A DNA stretch of 64,000 nt from Anaerolineales bacterium (lineage in GTDB: Bacteria > Chloroflexota > Anaerolineae > Anaerolineales > UBA11579), in the NCBI GenBank assembly GCA_021463845.1, contig JAJTXV010000003.1:62001-126000 (forward strand), given 5' to 3'. The translations under genes and the position numbers were made by a program. Numbering within the stretch: position 1 is the first letter of the stretch; every line of letters starts with the position of its first letter. The notes beneath the pieces were generated by a model, which made no database searches, was not told where the DNA came from, and saw only the letters and a program-made list of their open reading frames with translations. Shown piece after piece: positions 17,281 to 25,953 of the stretch.

Positions 17281-18969
17281 ATGTCAGAACTTACACAAGA
17301 ACGCGCCCACCGTGCCACCATCTTGCAGCACCGCCCGGTTGACGGCAACGGTGTGCGCAGCCTGGCCCTCGCCGGCTTTGGCTGGCTGGAGGCCAACAAG
17401 CAGTCCGTCAACGCGCTGAACGTCTTCCCGGTGCCGGATGGCGACACCGGCACCAACATGGTGCTCACCATGAAATCGGCCATCGAAGAGATGCACAAGA
17501 CCGCCGAGCAGAAGGCTGGCAAAGTGCTCGAGGCCGTGGCGCGCGGCGCCCTGCTGGGGGCGCGCGGCAACTCCGGCGTGATCCTCTCGCAGCTGTGGCG
17601 CGGTTTTGCCCGCGCCGCCGAGGGCAAGGACCTGCTGACCGCTGAAGACCTGGCGCGCGGCTTTAGCGAATCGCGCGATGCTGCCTACAAAGGCGTGGTG
17701 CGCCCGGTGGAAGGCACGATATTGACGGTATCGAAGGACATGGCGGCCGCGGCGGAAGAATCCATCGCCAACGGCATGAAGGACCCGATCCAATTGCTCG
17801 AAGCCGTTTTGAAAGCGGCCGACGCCTCCGTGCGGCGCACGCCGGAACTGCTGCCGATCCTCAAGGAAGCTGGCGTGGTCGACTCGGGCGGCAAGGGTTT
17901 GTACTTCCTCATCGAAGGCATGCTGCGCTGGGTGCGCGGCCAGCAGGTGCGCCAGGCCGAGAGCATCATTGCGCCCATCGCCGCGCTGAACCTGGAGAAC
18001 TCGCTGGAAGCTGTGGAAGAAGGCCAGGACTACGAAGTGGTCGTGGACTTCCGCCCCAATGGCGAGCTGACGCTGCCGTCCTTCTACGCTGAGCTGGAGA
18101 AGATGGGCACATCCATCCAGGTGGGCGAAGGCGAAGGCATGTTCCGCATGCATATCCATGTTCCCACCGAGAAGCGCTACGAGCCGATCGACTACATCAT
18201 GACCCTCGGCACCGTGACCAACGTGGCCATCGAGAACCTGATGGCGCAAATGGACGACATTACCGCCCAGGCCAAGGGCCGCGGCGAGTACACCGTGCGT
18301 CCCATCGCCCCCGGCCAGATCGCCGTGGTGGCGGTGGCGCCGGGCGCCGGGATCGCCCGCCACTTTGCTGACCTGGGCGTGGCCGCCATCATCGAAGGCG
18401 GCCAGACCATGAACCCCAGCACGGCCGACATTCTGAAATCGTTCGAGAACCTGCCGACTGATAAGGTCGTGATCCTGCCCAACAACAAGAACATTGCCCT
18501 GGCAGCCCAAGCGGCGGCCGAGCTGACGGTGAAGGACGCCATCGTGCTGCCCACCACCAGCGTGCCGCAAGGTCTTGCGGCCATGCTGGTGTGGGACCCC
18601 ACCGGCGAGCTGGAGCCGGTGAGCGAAGCGATGCGCAAGGCGGCCGCCGCCGTGCAAACCGGCGAGGTGACTACCGCCACCCGCAGCGTGGAGCTGGACG
18701 GCGTCAAGGTCAAGGACGGCCAGATCATTGGCCTGCACAACGGCAAGCTCAAAGTGGCTGCCGAAGATGTAGAGAAGGCCAGCCTGGCTTTGTTGAAAGA
18801 GATGAAATTTGAAGGCATGGAAGTGCTTTCGATCTTCTACGGCGAAGAAGTGGACGCCCAGGTAGCTGAATCGGTGGCCGCCACCATCCGCCAGGCCTAC
18901 CCTGACCAGGAGATCGAAGTCCAGCACGGCGGGCAACCGCACTATCAATTCATCTTCGCCGCGGAATAA
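17281..18969 (+). CDS. fakA: Fatty acid kinase catalytic subunit FakA (DAK2-domain, YloV-like)
   Basis: It phosphorylates fatty acids bound to a FakB/DegV carrier, feeding acyl-phosphate to phospholipid synthesis. The N-terminal DhaL-type ATP domain shows NVFPVPDGDTGTNMVLTM and GARGNSGVILSQLWRGF. The middle and C-terminal FakA domains follow (YEVVVDFR, MHIHVPTEKRYEPIDY, LPNNKNIALAAQAAAELT, PTTSVPQGLAAML). The length of 562 residues is typical. A degV gene follows 15 bases downstream, matching the FakA-FakB partnership. Confidence 0.93.
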   Translation: MSELTQERAHRATILQHRPVDGNGVRSLALAGFGWLEANKQSVNALNVFPVPDGDTGTNMVLTMKSAIEEMHKTAEQKAGKVLEAVARGALLGARGNSGVILSQLWRGFARAAEGKDLLTAEDLARGFSESRDAAYKGVVRPVEGTILTVSKDMAAAAEESIANGMKDPIQLLEAVLKAADASVRRTPELLPILKEAGVVDSGGKGLYFLIEGMLRWVRGQQVRQAESIIAPIAALNLENSLEAVEEGQDYEVVVDFRPNGELTLPSFYAELEKMGTSIQVGEGEGMFRMHIHVPTEKRYEPIDYIMTLGTVTNVAIENLMAQMDDITAQAKGRGEYTVRPIAPGQIAVVAVAPGAGIARHFADLGVAAIIEGGQTMNPSTADILKSFENLPTDKVVILPNNKNIALAAQAAAELTVKDAIVLPTTSVPQGLAAMLVWDPTGELEPVSEAMRKAAAAVQTGEVTTATRSVELDGVKVKDGQIIGLHNGKLKVAAEDVEKASLALLKEMKFEGMEVLSIFYGEEVDAQVAESVAATIRQAYPDQEIEVQHGGQPHYQFIFAAE

Positions 18970-18984
18970 GCGCCGCCCTCTGGC

Positions 18985-19830
18985 ATGTCCGTCGCCATTG
19001 TTACTGACAGTACCGTCTCATTCCCCAACCCGGTCTTCCCGGGCCGGGAATTGGTGCACATCCTCACCCCGGGCTGGCAGCCGGGGCTGCCTGCCGGCGT
19101 AGAGCGCCTGAAGGCCAGCAGCTTCCCCGCCAGTTTGCGCGGCGGCGCCAACGGCGCGGCGCCGCGCCTGCTGCCGCCGCGGGCCGCCGACCTGGAAGCC
19201 TTGTATCGCCAGCTGGGCCAAAGCCACGACGGCGTGCTGGTGGTGCTGCACTCCAATCATTTCAGCCCAATTGAAGAAGAGGCCCAGGCCGCCGCCGGCG
19301 CAGTGCACGGCAAAGTGCCGGTGCGCGTGCTCGACAGCCTGAACATCTCGCTGGGGCTGGGCCTGCTGGTGCAGGCCGCCGCGGCGGCCAGTGCGGCCGG
19401 CATGCCGCTGGCAGAGCTGGACCTGCATGTGCGCGGCCTGCTGCCGCGCGTGTTCGGCATGCTGTGCGTGCCGGGGCTCAGCTACCTGGAGCGCACGGGG
19501 CAGATCAACCACAGCCAGGCGGTGGTGGGCGAATATTTGGAGATCCTGCAGGTATTTACGCTGGACAGCGGCCAGCTGGTGCCTACCCAAAAAGCGCGCA
19601 ACCCGCGCCAGCTGGTGGATGTGATGCATGAATTTTTGTCTGAGTTCACCGACCTGAGCCATATCGCTCTGCTGCAAGGCTCGCCGGCTTTCGAAGCTGA
19701 GACGCGCGCCCTGCGCGAGCGCCTGGCCGAAGAAGGCCACACCACGCCGATCAGCGAGCAGATCATCAATGCGCCGCTGGCCAGTTTTATTGGCCCCAGG
19801 TCGTTGGGATTATTTGCGATACGGAGTTGA
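18985..19830 (+). CDS. DegV family protein (FakB-like), divergent
   Basis: VAIVTDSTVSFPNP at the N terminus and VRVLDSLNISLGLGLLVQAAA in the middle mark a DegV/FakB fatty-acid-binding protein of normal length (281 residues). It is the natural carrier partner of FakA next door. Two usual binding motifs are altered. The TSQPSP-type segment is replaced by an Ala/Arg/Pro-rich stretch (AAPRLLPPRAAD). The SSxLSGTYQSA segment reads SNHFSPIEEEAQAA. It may therefore bind a different lipid or be specialised. No ribosome site is visible, so translation probably couples to fakA. Confidence 0.83.
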   Translation: MSVAIVTDSTVSFPNPVFPGRELVHILTPGWQPGLPAGVERLKASSFPASLRGGANGAAPRLLPPRAADLEALYRQLGQSHDGVLVVLHSNHFSPIEEEAQAAAGAVHGKVPVRVLDSLNISLGLGLLVQAAAAASAAGMPLAELDLHVRGLLPRVFGMLCVPGLSYLERTGQINHSQAVVGEYLEILQVFTLDSGQLVPTQKARNPRQLVDVMHEFLSEFTDLSHIALLQGSPAFEAETRALRERLAEEGHTTPISEQIINAPLASFIGPRSLGLFAIRS

Positions 19831-19836
19831 AAAAAA

Positions 19837-19884
19837 GAAATTAGAGATTGGAGATTGGTAAAGTAATCTCCAATCTCTAATTTC
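19837..19884. repeat. Perfect 20-bp inverted repeat, AGAGATTGGAGATT type (copy 2)
   Basis: Two perfectly complementary 20-base arms (GAAATTAGAGATTGGAGATT and its complement) flank an 8-base loop directly after the degV stop. A shorter copy lies at 13517-13550. It could form the 3' end of the fakA-degV mRNA. Confidence 0.8.
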
Positions 19885-19929
19885 CAGTTACCAATAACCA
19901 CTTACCAAATACCAACCCGCAATTCCCAG

Positions 19930-19935
19930 TAGAAT
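19930..19935 (+). promoter_or_regulatory. -10 box giving a leaderless recG transcript
   Basis: TAGAAT is followed by exactly six bases (CCTCTC) and then ATG. No Shine-Dalgarno sequence is present and the -35 is poor. Confidence 0.6.
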
Positions 19936-19941
19936 CCTCTC

Positions 19942-22476
19942 ATGCATCCCGCCCTCAGCACCCTGAGGAAGTATTTCCGTCTGGAAGCCGAGCGCGGCTA
20001 CGACAACCGCGCCGTGCTGGGCGGCCTAGAGAAGATGCTGCCCCTGTGGGCCAGCAATGCCCGCGCTGAAGGCGTGGACGAAGCGCTGGTGAACGCCATC
20101 ACCCAGCGCCTGCACAACTACGACCAGTTGGCCGAGGATGACCGCGCCGCCGCGCTCAAGGCCGCATGGCAGCTGGTCCCGGGCGGCAAGCCCGCCGCCG
20201 GCAGCCGCAAACCTGCGGCCAAGGCGGCGGCCAAAGCCGCCCCAGCGAAAACAAAAGCACGAACCACAAAGACACAAAGCGCACAAAGTAAAGCTGCCCC
20301 CACAAAGCCAACCGAGGCGGCCGCTCCTAAGACCGCACCCAAACCCGCGGCCCGGCGCAGCAAGCCGCCGGCCCGCCGCGCCAAGATCGAAGGCGAACCA
20401 GCCGCCCTGGAGGCCAGCACCACCGTGCTGACCGGGGTCGGCCCGGTGAACGCCGAGCGGCTGGAGAAGCTCGGCATCTACACCCTGGGCGATATGCTGT
20501 ATCACTTCCCGCGGCGCTACGATGACTACAGCCAGCTGCTGCCGATCCGCGAGCTCAAGTTTGGCCAGGTGGTGACTGTGATCGGCACGGTCAAGAGCAA
20601 GAGCCGCCACGGCCCGCCGCGCGGCAAGCAGGTCTTCGAGATCGTGGTGGATGACGGCACGGCCGCCCTGCGCGCCATCTGGTTCAACCAGCCCTGGCTG
20701 CTCAAAAATTTCCACGAAGGCGACGAAGTGGTGCTCTCGGGCAAGATCGACCAGTACCTCGGCCGCCTGACTCTCAGCAGCCCCGAATGGGAACTGGTGG
20801 AAGACGAAGATGCCGCCGCCGACACCCAGCACACCAACCGCATCGTGCCCGTCTATCCGCTCACTGCAGACATCCGCCAGCGCTGGCTGCGCGGCCTGAT
20901 GAAGAAGGTTGTCGGCCACTGGGCGCCGCGCCTGCCGGACATGCTGCCGGCTGATCTGGTATCCAGCGCCGGTCTGCTGCCGTTTGCGGATGCGCTGCAG
21001 CAAGTGCACTTCCCCGACTCGCAGGAACAATTGGAATCTGCCAGACTGCGCCTGGCCTTCAACGAAGTATTCCTGCTGCAGCTGGCCGTGTTGATCCAGA
21101 AGCGCATCTGGCAGGGCGAGCGCGCCACCGCCTTCCGCCCTGCGGCCGGCTGGCTGGAGGCCCAGACCGCCCGCCTGCCCTACACCCTCACCGGCGCCCA
21201 GCACACCGCCCTGGAGGACCTGCTGGGCGACATTGCCTCCGGCCGCCCGATGAACCGCCTGCTGCAAGGCGACGTGGGCTCGGGCAAGACGGTGGTGGCG
21301 GCGCTGTGCATGGCGCTGGTGGCCGCTCACGGCGCCCAGGCGGCGCTGATGGCACCCACCAGCATTCTGGCCGAGCAGCACTACGCCAGCCTGCGCAAGC
21401 TGCTGGCCAACGAAGGCGGCCCGCTGGCGCCGGACGAGATCCGTTTGATGATCGGCGCCACCAGCAAAGCTGAGAAGGACGAGATCAAAGCCGGGCTCAG
21501 CGACGGCCGCATCAAGCTGATCATCGGCACGCACACGCTCATCGAAGACCCGGTGGTCTTCGATGCGCTCGAGCTGATTGTCATCGACGAGCAGCACCGC
21601 TTCGGCGTAGGCCAGCGCGCCGCCCTGCGCAGCAAGGGCAATAACCCGCACCTGCTGGTGATGAGCGCCACGCCGATCCCGCGTTCGCTGGCGCTGACCC
21701 TGTACGGCGACCTTGACGTAAGTGTGATCGGCGAGCTGCCGCCGGGCCGCCAGCAGGTCAGCACGCATGTGCTGCCGCCGCGCCAGGTGGAGCGCGCCTA
21801 CACCTACATTCGCAAAGAGGCCGCGGCCGGGCGGCAGGCCTTCGTCATCTACCCGCTCATCGAAGACAACGAGAACTCGCAGGCCAAGGCCGCCGTGGCC
21901 GAGCACGCCCGGCTCAGTAAGGACATCTTTCCCGAACTAAAATTGGGCCTGCTGCACGGTCGCATGAGCGCCGAGGACAAAGACAAGGTCATGAGCGCCT
22001 TCCGTGATGGCCAGACGGATGTGCTGGTCTCCACCACGGTGATCGAAGTGGGCGTGGATGTGCCCAACGCCACGGTCATGCTGATCGAGGGCGCCAACCG
22101 CTTCGGCCTGGCGCAGCTGCACCAGCTGCGCGGCCGGGTGGGCCGCGGCGCAGACCAGGCCTACTGCATCCTGGTGCCCGACAGCGAAGACGCCCTGGAG
22201 AACGAGCGCCTGACCGCGCTGGCCAGCACGCACGACGGCTTCAAGCTGGCCGAGATCGACCTGCAGCAGCGCGGCCCGGGCCAGTTCATGGGCATGGCCC
22301 AGGCCGGCTTCGGCGATCTGCAGCTGGCGCTCACCGATACGCGCCTGATCGACAAGGCCCGCCGCCAGGCCGAAGGCCTGCTGGCGGCCGACCCGGATCT
22401 GAGCCAGCCCCAGCACAGTGCCATCGCCGCAGCCTTGATACACTACACTCGAGACGGTAAGGGAGACCTGAGTTAA
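19942..22476 (+). CDS. recG: ATP-dependent DNA helicase RecG, with long basic linker
   Basis: RecG remodels stalled replication forks and Holliday junctions. The wedge/OB domain begins near residue 155 (LTGVGPVNAERLEKLGIY, LYHFPRRYDDYS). Helicase motifs are complete: Walker A GDVGSGKTVVA, DEQHRFG, MSATPIPRSLALTLYGDLD, STTVIEVGVDVPNA and QLHQLRGRVGRG. At 844 residues it is about 150 longer than E. coli RecG. The extra N-terminal part is a helical region (1-75) and a Lys/Ala/Pro-rich linker (75-135). The linker contains a lower-GC patch at about 20248-20292 that resembles an ACCACAAAGACACAAAG-type intergenic repeat read in frame. The stop overlaps coaD by one base. Confidence 0.95.
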   Translation: MHPALSTLRKYFRLEAERGYDNRAVLGGLEKMLPLWASNARAEGVDEALVNAITQRLHNYDQLAEDDRAAALKAAWQLVPGGKPAAGSRKPAAKAAAKAAPAKTKARTTKTQSAQSKAAPTKPTEAAAPKTAPKPAARRSKPPARRAKIEGEPAALEASTTVLTGVGPVNAERLEKLGIYTLGDMLYHFPRRYDDYSQLLPIRELKFGQVVTVIGTVKSKSRHGPPRGKQVFEIVVDDGTAALRAIWFNQPWLLKNFHEGDEVVLSGKIDQYLGRLTLSSPEWELVEDEDAAADTQHTNRIVPVYPLTADIRQRWLRGLMKKVVGHWAPRLPDMLPADLVSSAGLLPFADALQQVHFPDSQEQLESARLRLAFNEVFLLQLAVLIQKRIWQGERATAFRPAAGWLEAQTARLPYTLTGAQHTALEDLLGDIASGRPMNRLLQGDVGSGKTVVAALCMALVAAHGAQAALMAPTSILAEQHYASLRKLLANEGGPLAPDEIRLMIGATSKAEKDEIKAGLSDGRIKLIIGTHTLIEDPVVFDALELIVIDEQHRFGVGQRAALRSKGNNPHLLVMSATPIPRSLALTLYGDLDVSVIGELPPGRQQVSTHVLPPRQVERAYTYIRKEAAAGRQAFVIYPLIEDNENSQAKAAVAEHARLSKDIFPELKLGLLHGRMSAEDKDKVMSAFRDGQTDVLVSTTVIEVGVDVPNATVMLIEGANRFGLAQLHQLRGRVGRGADQAYCILVPDSEDALENERLTALASTHDGFKLAEIDLQQRGPGQFMGMAQAGFGDLQLALTDTRLIDKARRQAEGLLAADPDLSQPQHSAIAAALIHYTRDGKGDLS

Positions 22477-23003
22477 TGATCCGTGCATTGTTCCCCGCTA
22501 CGTTTGACCCCATCCACAATGGGCATATTGACATTGCCCTGCGCGCCAGCAAGCTGTTCGACGAGATCGTGATCGCGGTGTACGAGCTGCCCCAGAAGAA
22601 CCTGCTGCTGTCCACCGAAACCCGCGTGGCGCTGGTGAAGGAAACCTTCAAGAACGAGAAAAAGGTCACCGTCACCACCTACTCCGGCCTGACGGTGGAC
22701 TATTGCCGCCAGATCGGCGCCCAGGTGATCGTGCGCGGGCTGCGTGTGTTCTCTGACTTCGAGTACGAGTTCCGCATGGCGCTGGCGAACCGCCAGCTGG
22801 CGCCCGACCTGGAAACGGTCTCGCTGATCACCAGCAAGGAGCACAGCTTCCTGTCCTCCACCACGGTGCGCGAGGTGGCCTCGCTCGGCGGCGACGTCGG
22901 CAGCATGGTGCCGCCGCACGTGAAGCAGGCCCTGGCCGATCGCATCGCCGAGATGGCCGCCAACGGCGAACCGAAGTACCCCGCCAACCAGCTACGCGAT
23001 TAA
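22476..23003 (+). CDS. coaD: Phosphopantetheine adenylyltransferase
   Basis: It makes dephospho-CoA from ATP and 4'-phosphopantetheine, the penultimate step of CoA synthesis. The nucleotidyltransferase motif is FPATFDPIHNGHIDIA (HxGH is HNGH). Further motifs are TVDYCRQIGAQVIVRGLRVFSDFEYEFRMALANRQL and the terminal FLSSTTVREVASLGGDVGSMVPP. The length of 175 residues is slightly over the usual 160. TAATG overlap with recG indicates coupled translation. Confidence 0.95.
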   Translation: MIRALFPATFDPIHNGHIDIALRASKLFDEIVIAVYELPQKNLLLSTETRVALVKETFKNEKKVTVTTYSGLTVDYCRQIGAQVIVRGLRVFSDFEYEFRMALANRQLAPDLETVSLITSKEHSFLSSTTVREVASLGGDVGSMVPPHVKQALADRIAEMAANGEPKYPANQLRD

Positions 23004-23063
23004 CTTCTGCCCTGCTGAAAACATACATCCAGCAGATATGGTTGCAACTTTATTCGTCTTAGC

Positions 23064-23147
23064 GGATTCCTCCTCGCTACGCTCGTTCGGAATGACACAT
23101 CATCCTATTTTGTCATTCCGACGAGGCTGAAAGCCGAGGAGGAATCC
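23064..23147. repeat. Dispersed inverted repeat, family A (two facing units)
   Basis: A GGATTCC...GGAATGAC unit (23064-23096) faces a GTCATTCC...GGAATCC unit (23112-23147), with CTCGCTACGCTCG and GAGGCTGAAAGCCGAGG as internal stems. It fills most of the 288-base gap between coaD and the coiled-coil gene. Confidence 0.85.
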
Positions 23148-23291
23148 GTTGTGGGCCTATCAATTGTTACCAATCTCTGCACAAAGCCCTTGATATGCTA
23201 TAGATTGCCCAGCCCAGCAAGTTGCCTAAACGGCCGTTTGCAGATAAGCTTGGCTCAAATCTTGCATCTTTAGGCAAGAGGTACGAAACCT

Positions 23292-23783
23292 ATGGACATT
23301 CTTCAACTCGTAGACAAGCTGGAAGAGCTTTTTAACGAAAGCCGCCCCCTGCCGCTGACCAATAACGTCATTGTGGACGAAGACCGCATGCTGGACCTGA
23401 TCGACCAGATGCGCGTAGCGATCCCTGATGAGGTCAAAAAGGCCCAGAAGCTGATCGCCGAGCGCGACCGCACCATGGCCCAGGCGCAGGAGGAAGCCCA
23501 GCGCACCCTGCAGCTGGCCCGCGAGAAGAGCGACGGCCTGGTGGAGCGGGATGCGGTGGTGACCGCGGCTGAGAGCCGCGCCGACCAGATCATCCAGCAG
23601 GCCAATCTGGACGCCGAAGCAACCCGCCAGGAAGCCGATGACTACGTGATCGAGACCCTGACCAGCCTGGAGATGGAGCTGGAACGCGTGCTGAACCAGG
23701 TGCGCAACGGCATCCGCACGGTCATGCAGCAGCAGGAAGAGAAGCGCACCGAGATGCAGGCCCGCCAGGGTGGCGGCAACTAA
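23292..23783 (+). CDS. Coiled-coil protein, DivIVA/ATP-synthase-b-like, unknown function
   Basis: This 163-residue protein has a short N-terminal helix (MDILQLVDKLEELFNE), a loop, and then an almost continuous charged coiled coil from about residue 45 to 150, rich in Gln, Glu, Arg and Ala. There is no membrane segment. Similar coiled-coil proteins lie near coaD in Actinobacteria and Chloroflexota and are sometimes described as DivIVA- or SepIVA-like, so a role in growth or division is possible but only inferred. GAGGT lies nine bases before the ATG. A terminator follows directly. Confidence 0.8.
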   Translation: MDILQLVDKLEELFNESRPLPLTNNVIVDEDRMLDLIDQMRVAIPDEVKKAQKLIAERDRTMAQAQEEAQRTLQLAREKSDGLVERDAVVTAAESRADQIIQQANLDAEATRQEADDYVIETLTSLEMELERVLNQVRNGIRTVMQQQEEKRTEMQARQGGGN

Positions 23784-23810
23784 GCCTAGAATTTATTGCT
23801 CAAGATAAAC

Positions 23811-23840
23811 AAAACGCCCGCATATATGCGGGCGTTTTTT
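23811..23840 (+). terminator. Rho-independent terminator after the coiled-coil gene
   Basis: AAAACGCCCGCATATATGCGGGCGTTTTTT is a ten-base stem around ATAT followed by T6. It may also act on the convergent channel gene. Confidence 0.85.
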
Positions 23841-23845
23841 GTATA

Positions 23846-23874
23846 GTCATTGCGAGCGCAGCGAAGCAATCTGG
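23846..23874. repeat. Dispersed repeat, family B (ATTGC type), single unit
   Basis: GTCATTGCGAG...GAAGCAATCTGG lies between the terminator and the 3' end of the channel gene. Related units lie at 30395, 32332, 50884 and 52310. Confidence 0.8.
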
Positions 23875-23880
23875 TTTTTG

Positions 23881-25788
23881 CTAACTCTCCGCCAGCACGA
23901 TCACCTTGTCACCCTCGCCGAAGATGATCGAGCTGGACTTGGGCGGGTTGGTGTACACCCCGTAGGACTTGGCCGGGTCGTTGGATTCGGCCACCAGGCG
24001 GTAGCCGATGGCGGTCTCGCCGCGGCGGCGGGCCGCCTCCACCACGGTATAGAAGTTGACCGGGCGGCCGGTTTCCACATAGTAGTCGGCGGGCTTCAGG
24101 TAGACTTCGGCGCCTTCAGGGTCGAAGATGTCAGCGAAGACCGCGTACAGGTCAGCGTTCTCGGCGAACTGCGCCATCATCAGGCTGACCAGCTGCTCGC
24201 TGACAATGAAGTCGTCCACGCGGGTGACCTTGGCCAGCTCGCGGTTGCGAATGTCGAGCACTTCGCTGACGATCGAGAAGGGCGTCTGGTCCTGATGGAA
24301 GATGTCACGCAAGTGCAGCAGGGTGACCAGGGTCAGGGCATCCGCCTGCTGGACACCGCGTTCGATATAGGCCAGCACGATGACATGGTGGTAATCCTCC
24401 ACCTTGAGCGCATCCAGCAAGCCGCGGTCGGTGGCGTCGCCCTGCAGCACATGCAGATTTAGGTTTTGCAGCGCGTTCGACTGGGCACGCAAGCCGTCGG
24501 CAACCGCATCCGAGATATCGGCCACCACGCGCACTTCAGAGCCTTTGGTGACGTAGTGGTCCAGTTCGCGCAGAATGGTGAAGCCGTTCTGGTTCCAGCC
24601 CAGCACCAGGGTGCGCACCGGCTCGGGCTTGGGCAGCGTGGCGCGAGTGCGGATCAGTGCATCCTGGATCTCGACGTCATCGGGCTTCGCCAGGCGGATG
24701 GTGTCATCATCTGACGATAGCGCAAAGAGATGGTCGCCGGGCTTGATCTCAGTGTCCATGGGCGGGCTCAGCCAGATCTTGCCCTCCGCCGAGCGCATGC
24801 CCATCACAGCCGAGTCCTCGTAGGATAGCAGGGCCTCGCCATAAGTTTTGCCGACCAGGGCCGGCTCTTCCTTGAAATAGATCTCGTCGCCGTCAAAATT
24901 CATCAGCTCGGTGTAGACCACCGAGAGGCCGGACTGGTGGTTGGCCTGGGCCACCAGGCGCGAGATCAAATCGCCGATCAGCACGACTTGCAGCTTGTCC
25001 TGCTCACTCACCAGTTTGAGCACATTCAGATTGCGCGCGTTGCGCACCTGAGTGTTGATCGAATACGGCTCAGGGCGGCGGTTGGCGGCGTTGGTGATTG
25101 CCAGTACGGACTTGATCACCTCGGCGTCAGGGTCAGCCGTATCGGGGGGCAGGATGATGATCGACTTGCTGGCCTGCGGGTTAGATATCTCGATATCGGC
25201 CGGGTCGTTGGGCTGGCCGCTGCGGCAGACAATGCGGGTCTTGTTGCCGCGCAGGTTGACCCGCTCGCGGATCTCGTCTTCCATTTCAACCTTGTCACGG
25301 TCAGCCAGAATGACGATGCAGGCATTCTTCTGGTTCTCGTTGGCAAGCACCAGCTCGTTCAAAATAGTGAAGACCTGGGGCGACCAGCCCAGGATCAGGG
25401 TGTGCCCGCTTTCCAGCACGCGCGAGCGGCCCTTGCGCAACTCATCGATCTTGGCTTCGATGCCATTGTTGAGCACGCCGATCAAGGCGCTGACGATGAA
25501 GATGCCGCCCAGGGTGACCAGCAGCATGACGAAGCGGTAGCCGGCCCCGGTGTCGCCGCCCATGGTGCCTGAATCGAGCGTGCGCATCAGGCTTTGCCAG
25601 GCCGCCTCGGTGAAGCTGAGGCGCTCCATCTCGCCGTCCTGCACGAAGCCGGCGATGGTGAGGATGGTGGCGGCCAGCAGCACCACCAGCAAGGAAACGA
25701 CAAACAGCATGCCGATCAGCGCAGGCGCGCCGCGCGACATCAGGTTGTCAAAGCGGTAACGCAGGCGGTCGCCAAATGACGGTTTCAT
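23881..25788 (-). CDS. CASTOR/POLLUX-type ion channel with tandem RCK-like domains
   Basis: Two membrane helices (residues 20-48 and 83-105) flank a pore-like segment (LMRTLDSGTMGGDTG). Tandem TrkA-N/RCK nucleotide-binding-like domains follow, the first opening with GHTLILGWSPQVFTILNEL and the second with RTLVLGWNQNGFTILREL. This matches bacterial homologues of the plant nuclear channels CASTOR, POLLUX and DMI1, which conduct K+ or Ca2+. The ion here is not known. A GAGGA ribosome site precedes the ATG and a TATAAT at 25820-25825 is the likely -10. It is a single gene. Confidence 0.9.
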   Translation of the reverse strand: MKPSFGDRLRYRFDNLMSRGAPALIGMLFVVSLLVVLLAATILTIAGFVQDGEMERLSFTEAAWQSLMRTLDSGTMGGDTGAGYRFVMLLVTLGGIFIVSALIGVLNNGIEAKIDELRKGRSRVLESGHTLILGWSPQVFTILNELVLANENQKNACIVILADRDKVEMEDEIRERVNLRGNKTRIVCRSGQPNDPADIEISNPQASKSIIILPPDTADPDAEVIKSVLAITNAANRRPEPYSINTQVRNARNLNVLKLVSEQDKLQVVLIGDLISRLVAQANHQSGLSVVYTELMNFDGDEIYFKEEPALVGKTYGEALLSYEDSAVMGMRSAEGKIWLSPPMDTEIKPGDHLFALSSDDDTIRLAKPDDVEIQDALIRTRATLPKPEPVRTLVLGWNQNGFTILRELDHYVTKGSEVRVVADISDAVADGLRAQSNALQNLNLHVLQGDATDRGLLDALKVEDYHHVIVLAYIERGVQQADALTLVTLLHLRDIFHQDQTPFSIVSEVLDIRNRELAKVTRVDDFIVSEQLVSLMMAQFAENADLYAVFADIFDPEGAEVYLKPADYYVETGRPVNFYTVVEAARRRGETAIGYRLVAESNDPAKSYGVYTNPPKSSSIIFGEGDKVIVLAES

Positions 25789-25819
25789 AGTTCCTCAGCT
25801 GGGGCGAATTTTGCGGGCC

Positions 25820-25825
25820 ATTATA
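25820..25825 (-). promoter_or_regulatory. -10 box of the ion-channel gene
   Basis: TATAAT on the minus strand would give a leader of about 25 bases carrying GAGGA. No clear -35 was seen. Confidence 0.55.
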
Positions 25826-25913
25826 TACGCAGGGTGCTTGAGGCAGAAAATCAAAATGTTGGCATCAACCCTTGTCCCTCTCAATTTTTGTACACCACTT
25901 AGCAACGCCTGTT

Positions 25914-25953
25914 GTAGGGGCGTAACAGCCGTCGCGAGGAGCAGCTGCCCTAC
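25914..25953. repeat. Inverted repeat, GTAGGGGCG type; supplies the HIT gene stop codon
   Basis: GTAGGGGCG...CAGCTGCCCTAC forms imperfect facing arms, related to the perfect palindrome at 61906-61933. Its right end contains the TAG stop (minus strand) of the HIT gene at 25950. Confidence 0.55.

Noticed and set aside
17284-18948. A 554-codon minus-strand open frame inside fakA
   Set aside because: It is a shadow of the well-conserved FakA gene, with His/Gly/Arg-rich composition typical of antisense frames in GC-rich DNA.
20026-21906. A 626-codon minus-strand open frame inside recG
   Set aside because: RecG motifs on the plus strand are complete, and the antisense translation has low complexity without any family signal.
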